In this document: positions 23,310-35,400 of the stretch, one piece after another | How positions within the stretch are numbered: position 1 is the first letter of the stretch | Layout of the letters: each line of letters opens with the position of its first letter | Assembly (NCBI GenBank): GCA_001179505.1 | Contig: CDMY01000499.1 | Location: 104,866-168,865 of the forward strand | Length of the DNA stretch: 64,000 nt | Direction of reading: 5' to 3' | Origin: Vitrella brassicaformis | Taxonomy: Eukaryota > Sar > Vitrellaceae | Program-made: the position numbers and the translations under genes | The notes under the pieces: generated by a model | What the model saw: the letters and a program-made list of their open reading frames with translations, nothing else | Database searches by the model: none | Told to the model about the DNA's origin: nothing

Positions 23310-23749
23310 GTGAAGGAAAGACGTTTTCGGTGATCTAGCTGGCATGTACTGTACGTCTATGGTGGCGAACTGATGGCTTCTGCGGTCTGCCTGAGGGGTG
23401 TCTGCTTCTGAGGTGGTGCGGCGGGTTCCACGCCGGGGGCAGCTGATGTTAGTGTTCCGCTCCGGCAGGTCCCGAGGCCGGTGAGCAGAGACAGGCAGCC
23501 AGCCACGTAGACAGCATTCGAAGCAATTGATTCGAAGCTTGTATGTATGTGTGTCAGGAACACATCGCTGCCTTCAGGAACACACCGCGGTCTAAGAGGA
23601 TGACTGCTTTTCTTGACATGTGTGGCGGTTGAGAATGGACAATCAGTGGCGTGGAAATCCCAACCGGCCTCCGCCAGGTACAGGTGGCATCTGCATGCGC
23701 TTCGCTGGTGTGTTGTGACGGCACTCCCTCTCGTCTGTGAGCCCTTTAG

Positions 23750-24497
23750 GTCGATTGGTCCAGGGGCAGGGCGCCACGACGTACGCACACACGGGATTGG
23801 GGTCTCAGTCTGGCTGTGAGTGTGAGGGTGAGTGTGTCTGTCTGTCTGTCTGTGTGCTCTTCGCAGCTCGTCCCCCATACCAACCACCGCCTTTCGTGGC
23901 TCAAGTGGAGGGGTGGCAGCAGCAGCAGCAGCAGCAACACTTGGCGCAGCAGCCTACACCAGCACCAGCACCCACACCAGCGCCAGGGCCACAGCATCAC
24001 ACAGTCACAGCGGGTAAGTAGATCCGTGTGTTTCTGTCCATTGCATCCAGGGATGCATGCCATCTCTGTCCGGTGTCTGTCTGCCGGTCAGTGCACCACC
24101 CGGTGCCGCCACCACTGCTCACAGGCAGCGCATCACAGGTATACCGGTCGGGAAGCAAGGAGAGAAGCAAGGATGAATGGAACAATATACCTTATTGCCC
24201 TTGACTGCTTGCTTTTCTTGACATCATATGCATGTGTGCAGTCGCAGTCCGGCGGAAGTCCGACACATTCAAGTAAGAGGTCCCTACGCGTATGCGTCCA
24301 CTTGCCCCTCCCGGAGTGTGATACGCATGATGATGGCCGCCCTTTTTGAATTCTTTCGTGCCGTGTCTTTGATGGCCCCGCCCCACCCACACACAGCTGG
24401 GGGGAGGAGCAAGGCAGACACATCGCTGTCTCTATTTTATATCGGAGTGGTGGGTATTCCCAGGATGCATGTCTCTGCAGCTCTGAAAGCAGACTGA
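23750..24497 (+). CDS. Probable exons of an unassigned plus-strand gene
   Basis: Exon-like pieces with good borders: one after TTTAG at about 23749 (VDWSRGRAPRR or overlapping frame); 23867-24013 (CGCAG acceptor, GTAAGT donor; Pro/Gln/Ala-rich with a CAG-encoded Gln run); about 24242-24271 (SQSGGSPTHS, GTAAGA donor); and a last piece after CACACAG at about 24400 to a stop at 24497. They may be 3' exons of the secreted-protein gene if its stop at 23307 is skipped, or a separate gene. Frames between pieces could not be joined with confidence. Confidence 0.3.
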
Positions 24498-24904
24498 TCG
24501 CTGTCTACGTTTTATATTGGACAGTGTTTTGAACCAATGAGTGTTTTGAACCAATGAGCGGTTGTGGATTGCATTTGCTTGCAGCCCTCTGAACGATTGT
24601 TCATCCAGTCGATGTCCATCGAGTAGTCACATCCAAGGCAATACAATGACACCTTCAGCCTGTAATGTCAGCGATATAGAACTGCATTCGCAGACCTCAC
24701 ATGCACAAGAAGCAGCCACACGCATCGCGTGATGTGGCCCATGAACTGTCTGTCAGTCTCTGCACCCACTCGATCAAAACCGCCAGCCGCACACTGACAT
24801 GCCTGCTGGCCTGGCATCCCTCTCCACACCATACCACACCCACACCACACCCACACGTCTGTCTAACTATGTACACGGCAGTTTAGGTGGGTCTCCTGAT
24901 CTAT
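24498..24904. other. Intergenic between converging genes; short direct repeat
   Basis: Contains AGTGTTTTGAACCAATGA twice in tandem at about 24521-24557. Nothing else recognised. Confidence 0.55.
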
Positions 24905-26268
24905 CTATGACTCGTAGACCCGCCAGTAAGCGAACACGTGCCCGTCCCGGTCATTCCTAACGATGCGGAGGTCCTCGTCGAGGAAGGATATGCGCTTCTC
25001 CACCACCGAGCTGCCCTGCTTGATGTTCTCCAGGGAAGATTTCGACTCGTAAGCGGAGTCGCCGTCGAGGAAAGGCAGGAGCCTACTGATGGTGCTGTCG
25101 AGCACCTGCAGGAATCCACGACGCAGGCAGGACATAGGAACAGACAGACAGGCAGAAGATGAACACCGGGCGAGTGCTGCTTACCCATATGCCGGTCTGC
25201 CTGCATGCCTACCTTTGTCTTTTCGATGGTGACGTTGAGCACATCATCTCTTGCCTCTGGCCCCTCCTGTGGCGCCACGCTGCACTCGGTCGTCATCTTG
25301 GACTCGCCCAGACCGAACACACCCACTCTCACCTACAGACAGAGGACGGCAGAAGATATGTTGATGTGTATCAGGGCTGTGTGTGGCATGCTGTGCTGTG
25401 TTGTATGGCTGTCGATCCGCCGACTGACTGACCTGGTTGGTGAGTCTCTCCGGTCTGAATCGTTGATTCGGCATGGGGCTACCTTCAATCCTCTGCCTCG
25501 ACTCTCCAATACTCTTGAACGGTAGCCGGTCGGTCAAGCCGAACAGCGACTCGGCCAGCTGATCTGGACGAGCACTCATGCATCAATGTGTGTCAACGGC
25601 ACATATGCGTGTCCGTCTGACCCTCACTCACCTGATCCGAAAGTGCGCAGCGGATCCCTGATGCCCTCGAGGGCCTTCCTGAATGCCCAGAAGAAGGGCG
25701 ATGACCGAGTCACGTCCTCCGACGCATACACCTACATGAGAATGAGAATGCGCACACCATCTGATCTCATCTGATCGGATTCCTTCTCACCAGCCTCCAT
25801 GTGCCCTTAAGCAGGGGAGAGGTTGCAGGGGCCGGGGTGGGATTGAGAGCTTCAAGGTCAGCCAAGATGGAGTCAAAGGTTGCTCTGCTCGCCCCCTCCA
25901 GTGCAAACTGTCCTCGACCCGATGCCGCCGCTGATTCGAGCAGCTCTATCTTGAGATCTTCCAGCGGGTTCGACTCAGGCGCCGACACAGCGCCGCCGGA
26001 GAGGGCCACATCCTCTTGAACGGCAGCAGAAGGCAAACGCACTGAAATGAGCGAAACCAAGTCAGTGAATGAATCACCTCTCCTCATCTCTTTGCTCAAT
26101 CTGTCCACCTGTCATGGTCAGTCTGGCGCCATGATGGTGCCGCCTCAGTGAAGGAACCAGAGACAGCCGCGAGGCAGGATGGAAGGCAGATCCAAGGAAA
26201 GGGCAGAAGATCAGAAACACAGACAGCAGTGTCTGTGCAGGCTGCTGCGTTGCAAAAGACCAGATCAT
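24905..26268 (-). CDS. Plastid-lipid-associated protein (PAP/fibrillin family), plastid-targeted
   Basis: Six exons on the minus strand: 26268-26109, 26041-25791, 25731-25632, 25563-25433, 25332-25213 and 25105-24905; 320 aa, all junctions GT-AG and in phase. The leader has a hydrophobic signal segment (LLSVFLIFCPFLGSAF) followed by a basic, Ser/His-rich transit-like stretch, the bipartite form used for complex plastids; the Phe after SA is the residue typical at that cleavage site. The mature part matches the PAP_fibrillin domain: LKIELLESAA, then LADLEALNPTPAP, LLKGTWRLVY, and C-terminal ISFLDEDLRIVRN and VFAYWRV. Fibrillins bind lipids at thylakoids and plastoglobules and take part in plastoquinone and carotenoid homeostasis. 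It is divergent from the fasciclin gene by 248 bp. Confidence 0.88.
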
Positions 26269-26310
26269 TGGGGTTTCTTAGGGCCGGCTGCTGCGTTGCA
26301 AAGACCAAAT
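26241..26310. repeat. Two direct copies of a ~25-bp word at the fibrillin 5' end
   Basis: GCTGCTGCGTTGCAAA plus AGACCAGAT at 26241-26265 recurs as GCTGCTGCGTTGCAAA plus GACCAAAT at 26287-26310. The first copy includes codons 2-9 of the fibrillin start; the second lies in the shared promoter region. Confidence 0.8.
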
Positions 26311-26516
26311 TATGGAGGGGCCGACACAGCAGCAAGCAGTTTCACGGAATTTAGGGTTTGCTGCGCGCTTCTCAATCGGATCTCGCGAGGAGGGAGCGAA
26401 GGACGACCATTGCTTTCGCGTCTACATCACCACTTGTCTTCTATCGCAACGCAAAGCACTTTTGTTTTTCTGTAACTCCGTTTTTGCGTATCGCAAGCCG
26501 CCCTCCAGTGTCAGTC

Positions 26517-27498
26517 ATGATGTCCCGCGTCCTCGCTTCGGTTGTGCTGGTGGCCCTGGTGGGTGTGGTGACGGCGGGCGAGGGCAGCCTGAGATCTCTG
26601 CAGGGGGAGAACTGCTATGTGACAATCTCGAAGGATCCGGTAACGAACACAAGCACCGCACTCAACAGACAGATCTCTCCCTCCCACCCACTCCTCCATG
26701 TGACTTGTGTGGTCCCTCTCCCCTCCCCTCTGTGTGCTTGTCTTTCAGGACCTGCGCTCGATGTTCGCCATGATAGCGCTTGCGAGCGGCCAACGTGAGA
26801 CCCTCGAGACGGCTCCCGATCTGACTGTGTTCGCTCCCATCAACGAGGCCTTCGCCGACGCGCCGCCCACCCTGTCCCAGCAGGCCCGCGACCCCGCCAA
26901 CGCCGAGCTGCTTAGCACCCTTCTGCAGTACCACACCATGGAGAGCGAGGTGGCGTCAGCGGAGGCCATCGAGGGCGACCTCGCCACTCCTGCCGGCCTG
27001 GACATCCCCGTGACGTCGGGCGACGATGGTCCGGTGCTGGGCATCGAGCCCTTCCAGGCCAGAATTGTGGGTGAGCCCGTCAAGGCCAGCAACTGCGTCA
27101 TCTACAAGATTGACAACGTCCTCATCCCTGAGGCCATCTACGACACCGTCGACCCCAAGGTAACTATCCACGACACACCCACACCCACACCACACCCGCA
27201 ACACACCCACACACCCAAACTGTCTTGTCTCTCTGTTTGTGCACACGTGTGTGTGTGTGTGTGTGTGCGTTGGCTGACTTCACTTCAGGACCGGCCGATT
27301 TTCACCAAGAATGGTTGCCTGTGCAAGTTCGAGTTCGAGCTGAACGGCGAGAAGCTGACCAAGTGCACGACGGTGGGCAACCCCGAGCCCTGGTGCAAGA
27401 CCCAGCGCGGCTGCGGCGAGGAGTACGGCGGCTACTCCTGGGACGTCTGCGACTGCAATGAGGACGGGAGCGGCGAAGGCAGACCCAACGCATGCTAA
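26517..27498 (+). CDS. Secreted fasciclin (FAS1) protein with C-terminal FN2-like module
   Basis: Three exons: 26517-26639, 26749-27159 and 27289-27498 (GT-AG, phase 0), 247 aa. Residues 1-20 are a signal peptide (RVLASVVLVALVGVVTA). Residues about 40-175 form one FAS1 domain with its hallmark motifs: TVFAPINEAF (H1), LLQYHTMES (H2 region) and VIYKIDNVLIP at the end. The last exon is cysteine-rich (eight Cys in ~65 residues): GCLCKFEFELNG, KCTTVG, PEPWCKTQ, YGGYSWDVCDC. That spacing resembles a fibronectin type II or kringle-like fold (C-x-F-x-F and PWC). FAS1 domains mediate cell-surface or matrix adhesion. The pairing with an FN2-like module is unusual as far as I know. An alternative in-frame ATG lies three bases downstream. 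Confidence 0.85.
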
Positions 27499-28844
27499 GC
27501 TGACCCGGCCGGCGACGTGACGAGTCACGTGACTTTTGCTCTGCCTGCCTGCATGTGTGTGTGTGTTGGTGCGTGTGGATGCGTCGATGGATGGGCGCCT
27601 TTTTTGTATACGTTCCTTTGCTCCGTACAATCGCATCGCATGGAGGCGTGTGTGGCTGACTGTCTTGTCTGTGTGGGTGGGCACACGGATGGATCCATGC
27701 CACACGGGTGGACGATCGGTCCATTCTGGTCGCAGTTTCGTCTTTTCCCCTTCTCCCTCCCTCTCTGCCTGCCTCCCTGCCTGCCCTTATCCCTTCTCTG
27801 TCTGTCTGTTGCAAACTATTCAGAGATCCTCACCTTCACCATATTTAAGTATTGACGACGAGCGAGCAAAGCAGCGAGAGGGCGGTCATCGGTTTTGATA
27901 AAGCACCGCAGCGGGGGCCTCGAACGCAGTGTGGTCCTCCTGTGTGTGCACTGGGGGGGTGCATGTGTGGGTCTCTTTTCGCCGCCCTCTCACTCGACAG
28001 ACAAGACAGACAGACCGTTCATTGATCAGTTCATGTCGGCTGACTGAAGCTTTTCTGTTCCCTTCATCGCGTCCTTCCTGACGTTAGCCACGTTGCTGTC
28101 GACCCAGCGACGTGGCCCTCGTCTGGCGAGGTGCGAGAGAAGGGGAGAGAGACAGCTTCTTCGCGCGGATCAATAAGCTTCGTTCGTTTATCATAGAGGG
28201 GATGGATGGATGGACAGAAGGACTTGAGAGTGAGACTGCAGTGACTGAGTGAAAGCACTTTTTTCGTGTACATTATCGTAATCGTGCAGGAGAGTGGCTG
28301 CGTCTCATCCATGTCATCTTAAGGTGACATTAACCACATGCGCCATCCACAGATCCACGGAGGACCGTCGTCCGTGAAGCTGACCCTTCTCCACCATATT
28401 CCCACAGTCGCATGCAACCGTTAAGATAACGGGCGATCTACGGCTAAGCTTGCAGACTTCGAGGCGGCAAGGAAGGACAGAGGAGAGCTTCACCGTATCG
28501 GCTCAACACTCCCGCACGCCGCCACACACCCGCCCCTCCCCTCCCGTCTTCTTCGCGCGTCGCCGAGTCCGACTGTTGTCAAGCCAACACACGAGGTGGC
28601 GGCAGAAGGGCTGTGAGATTGGGGGAAGAGGATATCTCTGCTCGCCGGGCCTCCATCTGCCGAAGATCCAAGGCTGCGACAGGCGTGCACGTGTTGCTGG
28701 CTGCTACTTGCGAGGTGTTGGGTGGTGGAGTGTTTGGTTGCAAGGCAACAGGTCTATCTGTCATATGAGTGCAGCGTCCGGTACTGCTATCTGGCTGGTG
28801 TCCACGTTTCCCCCCTGTGAGGCCCGACACCCCTATGTTACTAC
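27499..28844. other. Intergenic; no gene recognised
   Basis: 1.35 kb with (GT)n and (GGAT)n patches. Frames such as 27517-27898 are repeat translations. The 28450-28840 stretch is GC-rich, without a convincing frame, and is probably the 5' leader or promoter of the RRM gene. Confidence 0.55.
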
Positions 28845-31800
28845 ATGAGCACACAAGTGCACTCCACCTCACTATCTGCTGCTGCTACTACTGCTGCTGC
28901 TGCTGCCTCTGCTGCGCCTACTGCCGCCCAGCCGTCCGACTCCCCCGCTCCAGCCCTACCACCTGTGCCATCCTCGACGACGCCTGTCGCCCAGCCCATC
29001 ACCCCCGGGACTCTCACGCCGCCCTTGTCCACACCAACCGCCACAAGCACCAGCGGCATCATTCCTGGCCTCGCTGCGGCCACAGCGTCCACCCCTGTGA
29101 CATCCCCCCACGCCCAAGTGGCCACCATCAGCACCCAGACAGGCACGTCCACACCTGCACCTAGGTCGCCGGCAGCCACCAGACCTCCCACCGCCACCAC
29201 CGCCGCCACCACCCCCACCACCGTGCCGTCATCCGCCGCTGCTGCTGCTGTGGGTCCGGGAGGGGGCTTCATTGAGGGGGAGCGTGGGAGCGGCCGGGGG
29301 GGTTTGCGAGGCGGCCCTGGGGGTCAGCATGACGAGGGTGTGCAGACGAGCGTGACCCCGACCAACACGCTGTTCTTTCGCAGCCTCAACAGGGCTGTGA
29401 GGGAAGACGACCTGGAGAAGCTCGTGGGGCCCTTCTGCGAGGGGGGGCCGCCCAGAATCCTGCTGCAAGCGCAAAAGGGACACGCGTTCGTCCAGCTGCC
29501 GGTAGGGACATACACAGAAACCCGACTCAAGGACAAGACAAGCACCATTTCTCTCCCTCTCCACGTGTGTGTGTAGTCTGTGTCAGCGGCCCAGCGTTGC
29601 CTGACGTATTTCCAGCAGACGCCCCCGACAGTGAAGGGTACGATGGTGCAGTGCGCGTACTCTGCGCGTGACGTGGCGTCGCAGAAGGAGCTGCTGCAGA
29701 CGCTGCGGGAGTCGTCACGGGTGCTGCTCGTGCACGTTGTCAACTGCATGTATGAAAGTAAGCTAACCTAAGCTAAGCTGAGCTGTCGGGGGGAGGGGTG
29801 GTCATGGGCCCAACGATGGATGGATGGCTCCCTGTCTACTCTGCATGTCAGTGAATATCGACATCCTGCACCAGATCTTCTCGCGATACGGCATCGTGGA
29901 AAAGGTCAGTCATCTCACTCACATGGCTGCTCGGCTGCGCTGGGCTGGGGTGGATGGAATGGATGGATGTTTGTGTGCGGTGCAGATCGTGACGTTCACG
30001 CGAGACCCGAGTGCGTTTCAGGCGATGGTGCAGTTTGCGAACGCCAAAAACGCCACAGACGCCATGCGGCACCTCGACAACCAAAACATATTCGGAGACG
30101 CTAACACGCTTAAGGCGCGCTGAGTGCCCACACACACGCACACGCACATACGCAGAGCATCTGTCCATGTGTTGATGTGTCGGTGGATCAGATTCAGTAC
30201 TCGACCTTCTCGGAGCTGACGGTGCGCTTCAACAACTCCAAGAGCCGCGACTACAACAACCCCAACCTGCCCCCAGGACCACAGGCCAGGGCACAAGCCG
30301 CACAACGTACGTAAACGACACACACACACGGAAACAGGGAGGGATGCAGAGAGGGAAGGTGCGTTAATTTCATCTGTGTGTTGGTGTGATATATGTTTCT
30401 GGTTCGTTCAGTGGAGGATGTCCGGCGTGGAGGCCGTGGTCGTGCTGCCGGTCCAGCTGGCGGGTCCACCCTGATGGGCGGCGTGGGGCCTCCTCCCGGC
30501 AGGGGAGCACCCCCGCCCCAGGCCATGGCCACTCCCCCAGGCGCCACCACACTGGCCCAGCCATCCCCATTCCCCCCATACCACCCATCGCCAGCTCACC
30601 CACATCCGCACCAGCACCCGCACCCCTCCGCCCACGGCCCTCCCTCCTACCCCCCTCTGTCCATCCCCACCATGCCGCCAGTGTCGCTCAAGCCGCTCTC
30701 ACCTGTGGGCCCACTCTCGCGGCTGCCCATAGGAATGCCTGGCGGTGTGGGGCCGCCCCCTGGTGCTGCTGCTGGGCCGGCGAGGATAGGCCCTGGTCCT
30801 GGGATGCCGGGCGGGCCGCACCCCCACGGGCCCCCACAGATGTTGCCTGGTGGGGGTCCGCACATCGAGCCGGGTGGCGCTTTGCCGGGAGGGACGACAT
30901 GGACGCCTGAGCAGGCGTCGAGGCTCGTCGGGCTGCTCGGCATCCAGTCGGGGAACCTGCAGCAGGTCCGTGAGGCGGGGTTGGGCAAGGTGATTTGGGT
31001 GCCATCCGTCTCCTCTCTGCTCCATGTGGCTCTGTGCGTGTTCCTTCAGACGCCAGTGATAATCTGTTACGGGTTGGACGACAGCGTGACGACGTGCGAC
31101 CACCTGTTCAACCTGTTCTCCTTCTACGGCATCGTGACCCGGGTCAAGATACTCGCCAAGAGGGGCGACACCGCACTCATCCAGTTCGCCGACGCCATAT
31201 TCGCCATTCTGGCGCACCACTTCCTGCAGGCACGCCATTCACTTTGGCCACTCACACACGATTGTCAGCCAGTCTCTGTGTGTGGTGTGCAGGGCGTGGT
31301 GATCCACGGCAAGCTCATCCGAGTGGGCTTCTCCAACAACCAAGAAGTCACGTAAGCTGACCGCACTTACAAAGAATCGACAAATGACAAATTGCGCTTT
31401 GCGTGTGTGTGTGGTGGGGGGGTCGTGTAGTGTGCCGGCGAGTTATCCCTCCGGCCGTATGGAGGACCCCAAGACAGTGCGGACGCGGCTCTACACCGCC
31501 GAGCAGCAGAGATACGCATTCGGACGGGTGAGTGGGGCGGCGCACAGGCCAGACAGACGACGGCAGGAGAAACACGTTGGTTCCAGCATCCATTGAGATG
31601 GCCCCCTGTGTTGTGCTGTGCTGTGCTCTTTGTTTGTGGTGTGGTGCAGACGATGAACGACAGGATATTGCGGAATGCCTGCCATCCGAGCCCCGTGCTG
31701 CACGTTGCGAACATCATACCCACTGTGCAGGGTAGGGTCAGCCAGCCAGCCAGCCACCGACACAACCAAGCACTGACAGCCACTTCATCACCTGCTGCTG

Positions 31801-32487
31801 GTCGCTGTGTGTCACAATCTTGATTTTAATCAGAGGGCGAGTTGACCGATCTGTTTGCGCAGTACGGCACAGTCGGAGGCGTCAGGGTCAGCATCCAGAC
31901 CGTCATACACACAAGCACGCAGCACAGCACCGTCTCGCAATTACGTGTGTGTGTGTGTATGTGTGTTGGTGGCCTGTGACTGATCTGCGCGTTTGCCAGT
32001 TCCTGCCGCAGCGCGAGAAGCAGGAGTCGCGGATGGCACTCGTCAGCATGGCGTCCATCAACGAGGTACGACTCACCCCGGCAAGGCACACATGGCCCGG
32101 CTGCCCCTCACTCTCTGGTCCGTGTGTGTGTGGGTGCAGGGTGTGCAAGCTCTCATCCACCTGCACAACTACCGGCTCAGAGACAGGTGGAGCAACAACC
32201 AGACACAGAAGGCGTCTCACATCACACACACGTCCCCTCTCTCCTTCAGGCCGCTGAAGGTGTCCTTCTCGAAGCAGAAGTTCGACCGCCGCCCCTCCCA
32301 GAGCTCACAAGAGGCGCCGTCCCCCTCCCCACGACCCACACCACCCAACCACTCGGGCGCAGGCCAGGAACAGCAGCAGCAGCAGCAGCAGCAAGGGGCA
32401 TCTGGTGCGGGAGCATCGTCCACCAGTGGTGGCGGGGCGGCTGCCTCTTCGTCACCATCGGCAGCAGCAGCAGGGGAGGCGTCATAG
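28845..32487 (+). CDS. Polypyrimidine-tract-binding / hnRNP-L-type RNA-binding protein, four RRMs (836 aa)
   Basis: Fourteen exons: 28845-29501, 29577-29757, 29852-29904, 29986-30114, 30192-30306, 30412-30965, 31050-31229, 31293-31351, 31431-31527, 31650-31731, 31834-31886, 32000-32065, 32140-32186 and 32250-32487. After an Ala/Thr/Pro-rich N-terminus come RRM1 (about 172-250, NTLFFRSLN), RRM2 (265-355, RVLLVHVVNCMYE; LKIQYSTFSELTVRFNN-KSRDY, almost the PTB signature), a Pro/Gly-rich linker, RRM3 (564-645, VIICYGLDDSVTTC; LIRVGFSNNQ) and RRM4 (about 683-775, VLHVANI; LKVSFSK). The C-terminus has a poly-Gln run and Ala/Ser repeats. PTB proteins bind CU-rich RNA and control splicing. Introns 4 and 7 appear to use GC donors; intron 7 (63 nt) is also open in frame. 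Confidence 0.9.
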
Positions 32488-35400
32488 ACAGACATGGGGG
32501 GAGGGAGGGAGGGACAAGGGGGGGCTGGCTTGGGTGTAGGTCGGTCAGTCGGTCGGTCCATTTCTGTGTCTGCCTGTGGGCATTTGGATGGTTGGTTGGA
32601 TGGATGGATGGATGGTCAGACAGGCAGGCATGTGAGTGAGTGCGGGCGGGCGGGATAATATGTCATGGGGGGTGTTTGGTTTACACACACCAATATCATA
32701 TCATGTACACAGATGAGATGAGATGACGACGGTCAGGTCAGGTCAGCTAGATGGGATCCAAGACGCAAATGCTCCGCCCCCCATTCTACCTTTCTGTCGA
32801 CCGCCCGACCCGACCGGCATGAGCCAGTCTGTGCGTGTTCGTGCATGTGTATGCGAGCGGGTGGTACGTGGGTGCGTGTGCGCGTCGCTGTGTTCTTTTT
32901 TCTTTCATGGCGAGCGAGGCGAGCTTCGTTCCGTCAGCTGAGCTGCACCTGGGTTGCTGACAGGCAGACGGGCAGGTAGCCACGGAACGATGGAAGGAGA
33001 AGCGGGCGGGAATGGGGAGTGGTCTGCATGAGACTATGGATGGATGGATGGATGGATCGCAGTCCTGCTCTGCTCGCCGTGGTTGGAGCTTTGGTGCGTG
33101 TGAAGTGTGGTGTGGTGTGGTGGTATTTAAGCACACACGGTGGAGGTGGAGACGAAGGAAGGAAGGAGAGAAGAAGCGATGGACGGATGGATGGCTCATG
33201 TGTCGACCGATGTACATGCCATGCGTGTGAATGCCTGCCTGACTGTGTGTTCTATGTCGTGTGTGTATTGCCGTCGTGTCCACTATCCACCCATGTGTAG
33301 ATCCAATTAAGCCAGGAGATTGCATACCCTGCCAGCCAGAGAGATCTCTGCCTGCCTGCCTGCCTGTCCACCGTTGTCTATCTGCGTGTCGACACATCCA
33401 TCTCGAGTGAGCGCACTTCCTTCCAGTGAGAGTTTTGACCGTTGCCGGGCCGTTTTGTGCATCAGCCAGCCAGTGAGCACCACACACCGACCAAGCATCC
33501 ATCCCTCACACACTCGCGCAGATCGATCCAACTTTTTTACTTTTGGCCGACCAACCGATGATCGGTGTGGTGGCCTCTCACCCACCCGCCGCCCATCCAT
33601 CCATGCATTCACTCAGGCAGGCAGGGACTCACTCGTGTGGACGAATGATGCGATCGATAAGGAAGAGCATACGTGAGTGCGTAGTGAATGAATGGGTCTC
33701 GGCTCTCATTCAGGCTCTCTCTCCTCTCCACCACCCTCCTCTCTCTAGGCTAATCTCCTCGTCTTGTTTCCTCTCCCCTCTCTTGTGTGGTGTGTTGTGC
33801 TGTCTGTCTGGTTCCTCGGTAGCTGACTTGTGTGTCTGTGCTGATACCTGCCGCGCTCGCCTATGCTCTGCTCGTGGAAGAAGAATGAATGGGGCATAGA
33901 AGTTCTCTCTCTCTCTTGCCTTCCTCTCTTGGCTTGTCTTGTTGTTTCTTGGCTGGTTGGTCGCTCTGCTACCCACTAGTGCTACTCTGCTGGTTAATGC
34001 TATCTAATGCTACGCTGGTTTATAAATACCCAAGGGGGCCCGGGAATGGATGGGTTCTTTCACACACAGGGAGGTTTTCATGGCTGGCCGTGGCGTGGCG
34101 TCCACCTCCCTCAGCTGCCATCCGTGTCGTTTTTATAGTGAGAAGACAGATCGATTACGCCTTTTTTTCTTCTCTGCTGCTGCCGTCCCTTGAGAAAGAT
34201 TCACGCATGCCTTCTAGGAAAGCCAAGCCGCTACTGTCGGGTTGGGAGCGAGGGATGGGGCGGGATGGACTGAGGGGTGGGGCGGGTAGCCGGGCCATCC
34301 ATCGGTCGACCATCGGTATTTTCTTCCGCCCGTCCGTCCGTACGCCCATACACTCACTCGTCGTCCACTGATGGATGGATGGATCGGACGCACCGTTTGC
34401 TGCCGCCGCAGTCAGTCACCAACCAGTGAGTGATGATAGGGAGGGAGAGAGGTAGAGAGAGGTGAGTGTGGAGCCAAGGGGAGGGGGGCTCTTTATCCAC
34501 GCCGCTCCTCACCGACATGCATACGTGCCCTAACAGAAATACATACATGCCTGCATTCACCTGCCTGTCTTCTATGAGTCAAAGAAACGAACATGCTCTG
34601 GGTGTGTGTGTGTGTGTGTGAATGGCTTCGTGACACGAGTGACCGACCATTGGTGTTTATCTTGTCTGTCTGTTTGTCTGTCTCTCTGTCTGTCTGTCTA
34701 TGTGTTCTGTGTCATCTGGGCAGCTAGCTAGTTTCATGCATACGCACAGGGGGTGCAAGGACATCTCCCACCTCACTCTCCTCGCCTCGCCTCGCCTCTC
34801 CTCTCCTCTCCTGCTATGTGCTCCTGCCTTTCCTTCTTCCTTCTCTCTGTCTTCTGCCTGCTGTGCTGACGCGCTTTCTCACGACGAACAATGGACGCAG
34901 GCCGGCTGTATGTATGCTGGCTGTGCATTCCGTTGCCCTCCTGTCTGTCGGTCTTGCCTCTCGCCCTTGTGTTGCGCGTGTTGTGAGTGACGGGGGCAGC
35001 ATTTTCGGGATTCGGGATCATCATCATCCACCTTTTGGCGATCTCTGCGACAACTGAACAACTTTTCAATATTCCTTTCTCCAATACAATATACAAATGA
35101 GTTACACAGACAAGTAGTTATCGACTGATCGTCGATCCTTGTTTGTTTGCGTGTGAGCCTCTCTCTCCTCTGCTGCTCTTGCTTGTACTACTACCATACA
35201 CACTTCCGCGTGCATGGTTTTGGTTGCCCTTAGTCAATGCGACGCGACCGACACAGAGATACACACATGTGTATGTTCCGTCCATGCCATGCATTCACGA
35301 TGCTTGCTCAAGTTTCGTTGGAAAGAAAGAGTAATCCTCATGATATCCGTTTTTTTTCCAATCAATCTGCTGCTCGGCTGGGTGCTTTCGCCGCACATCC

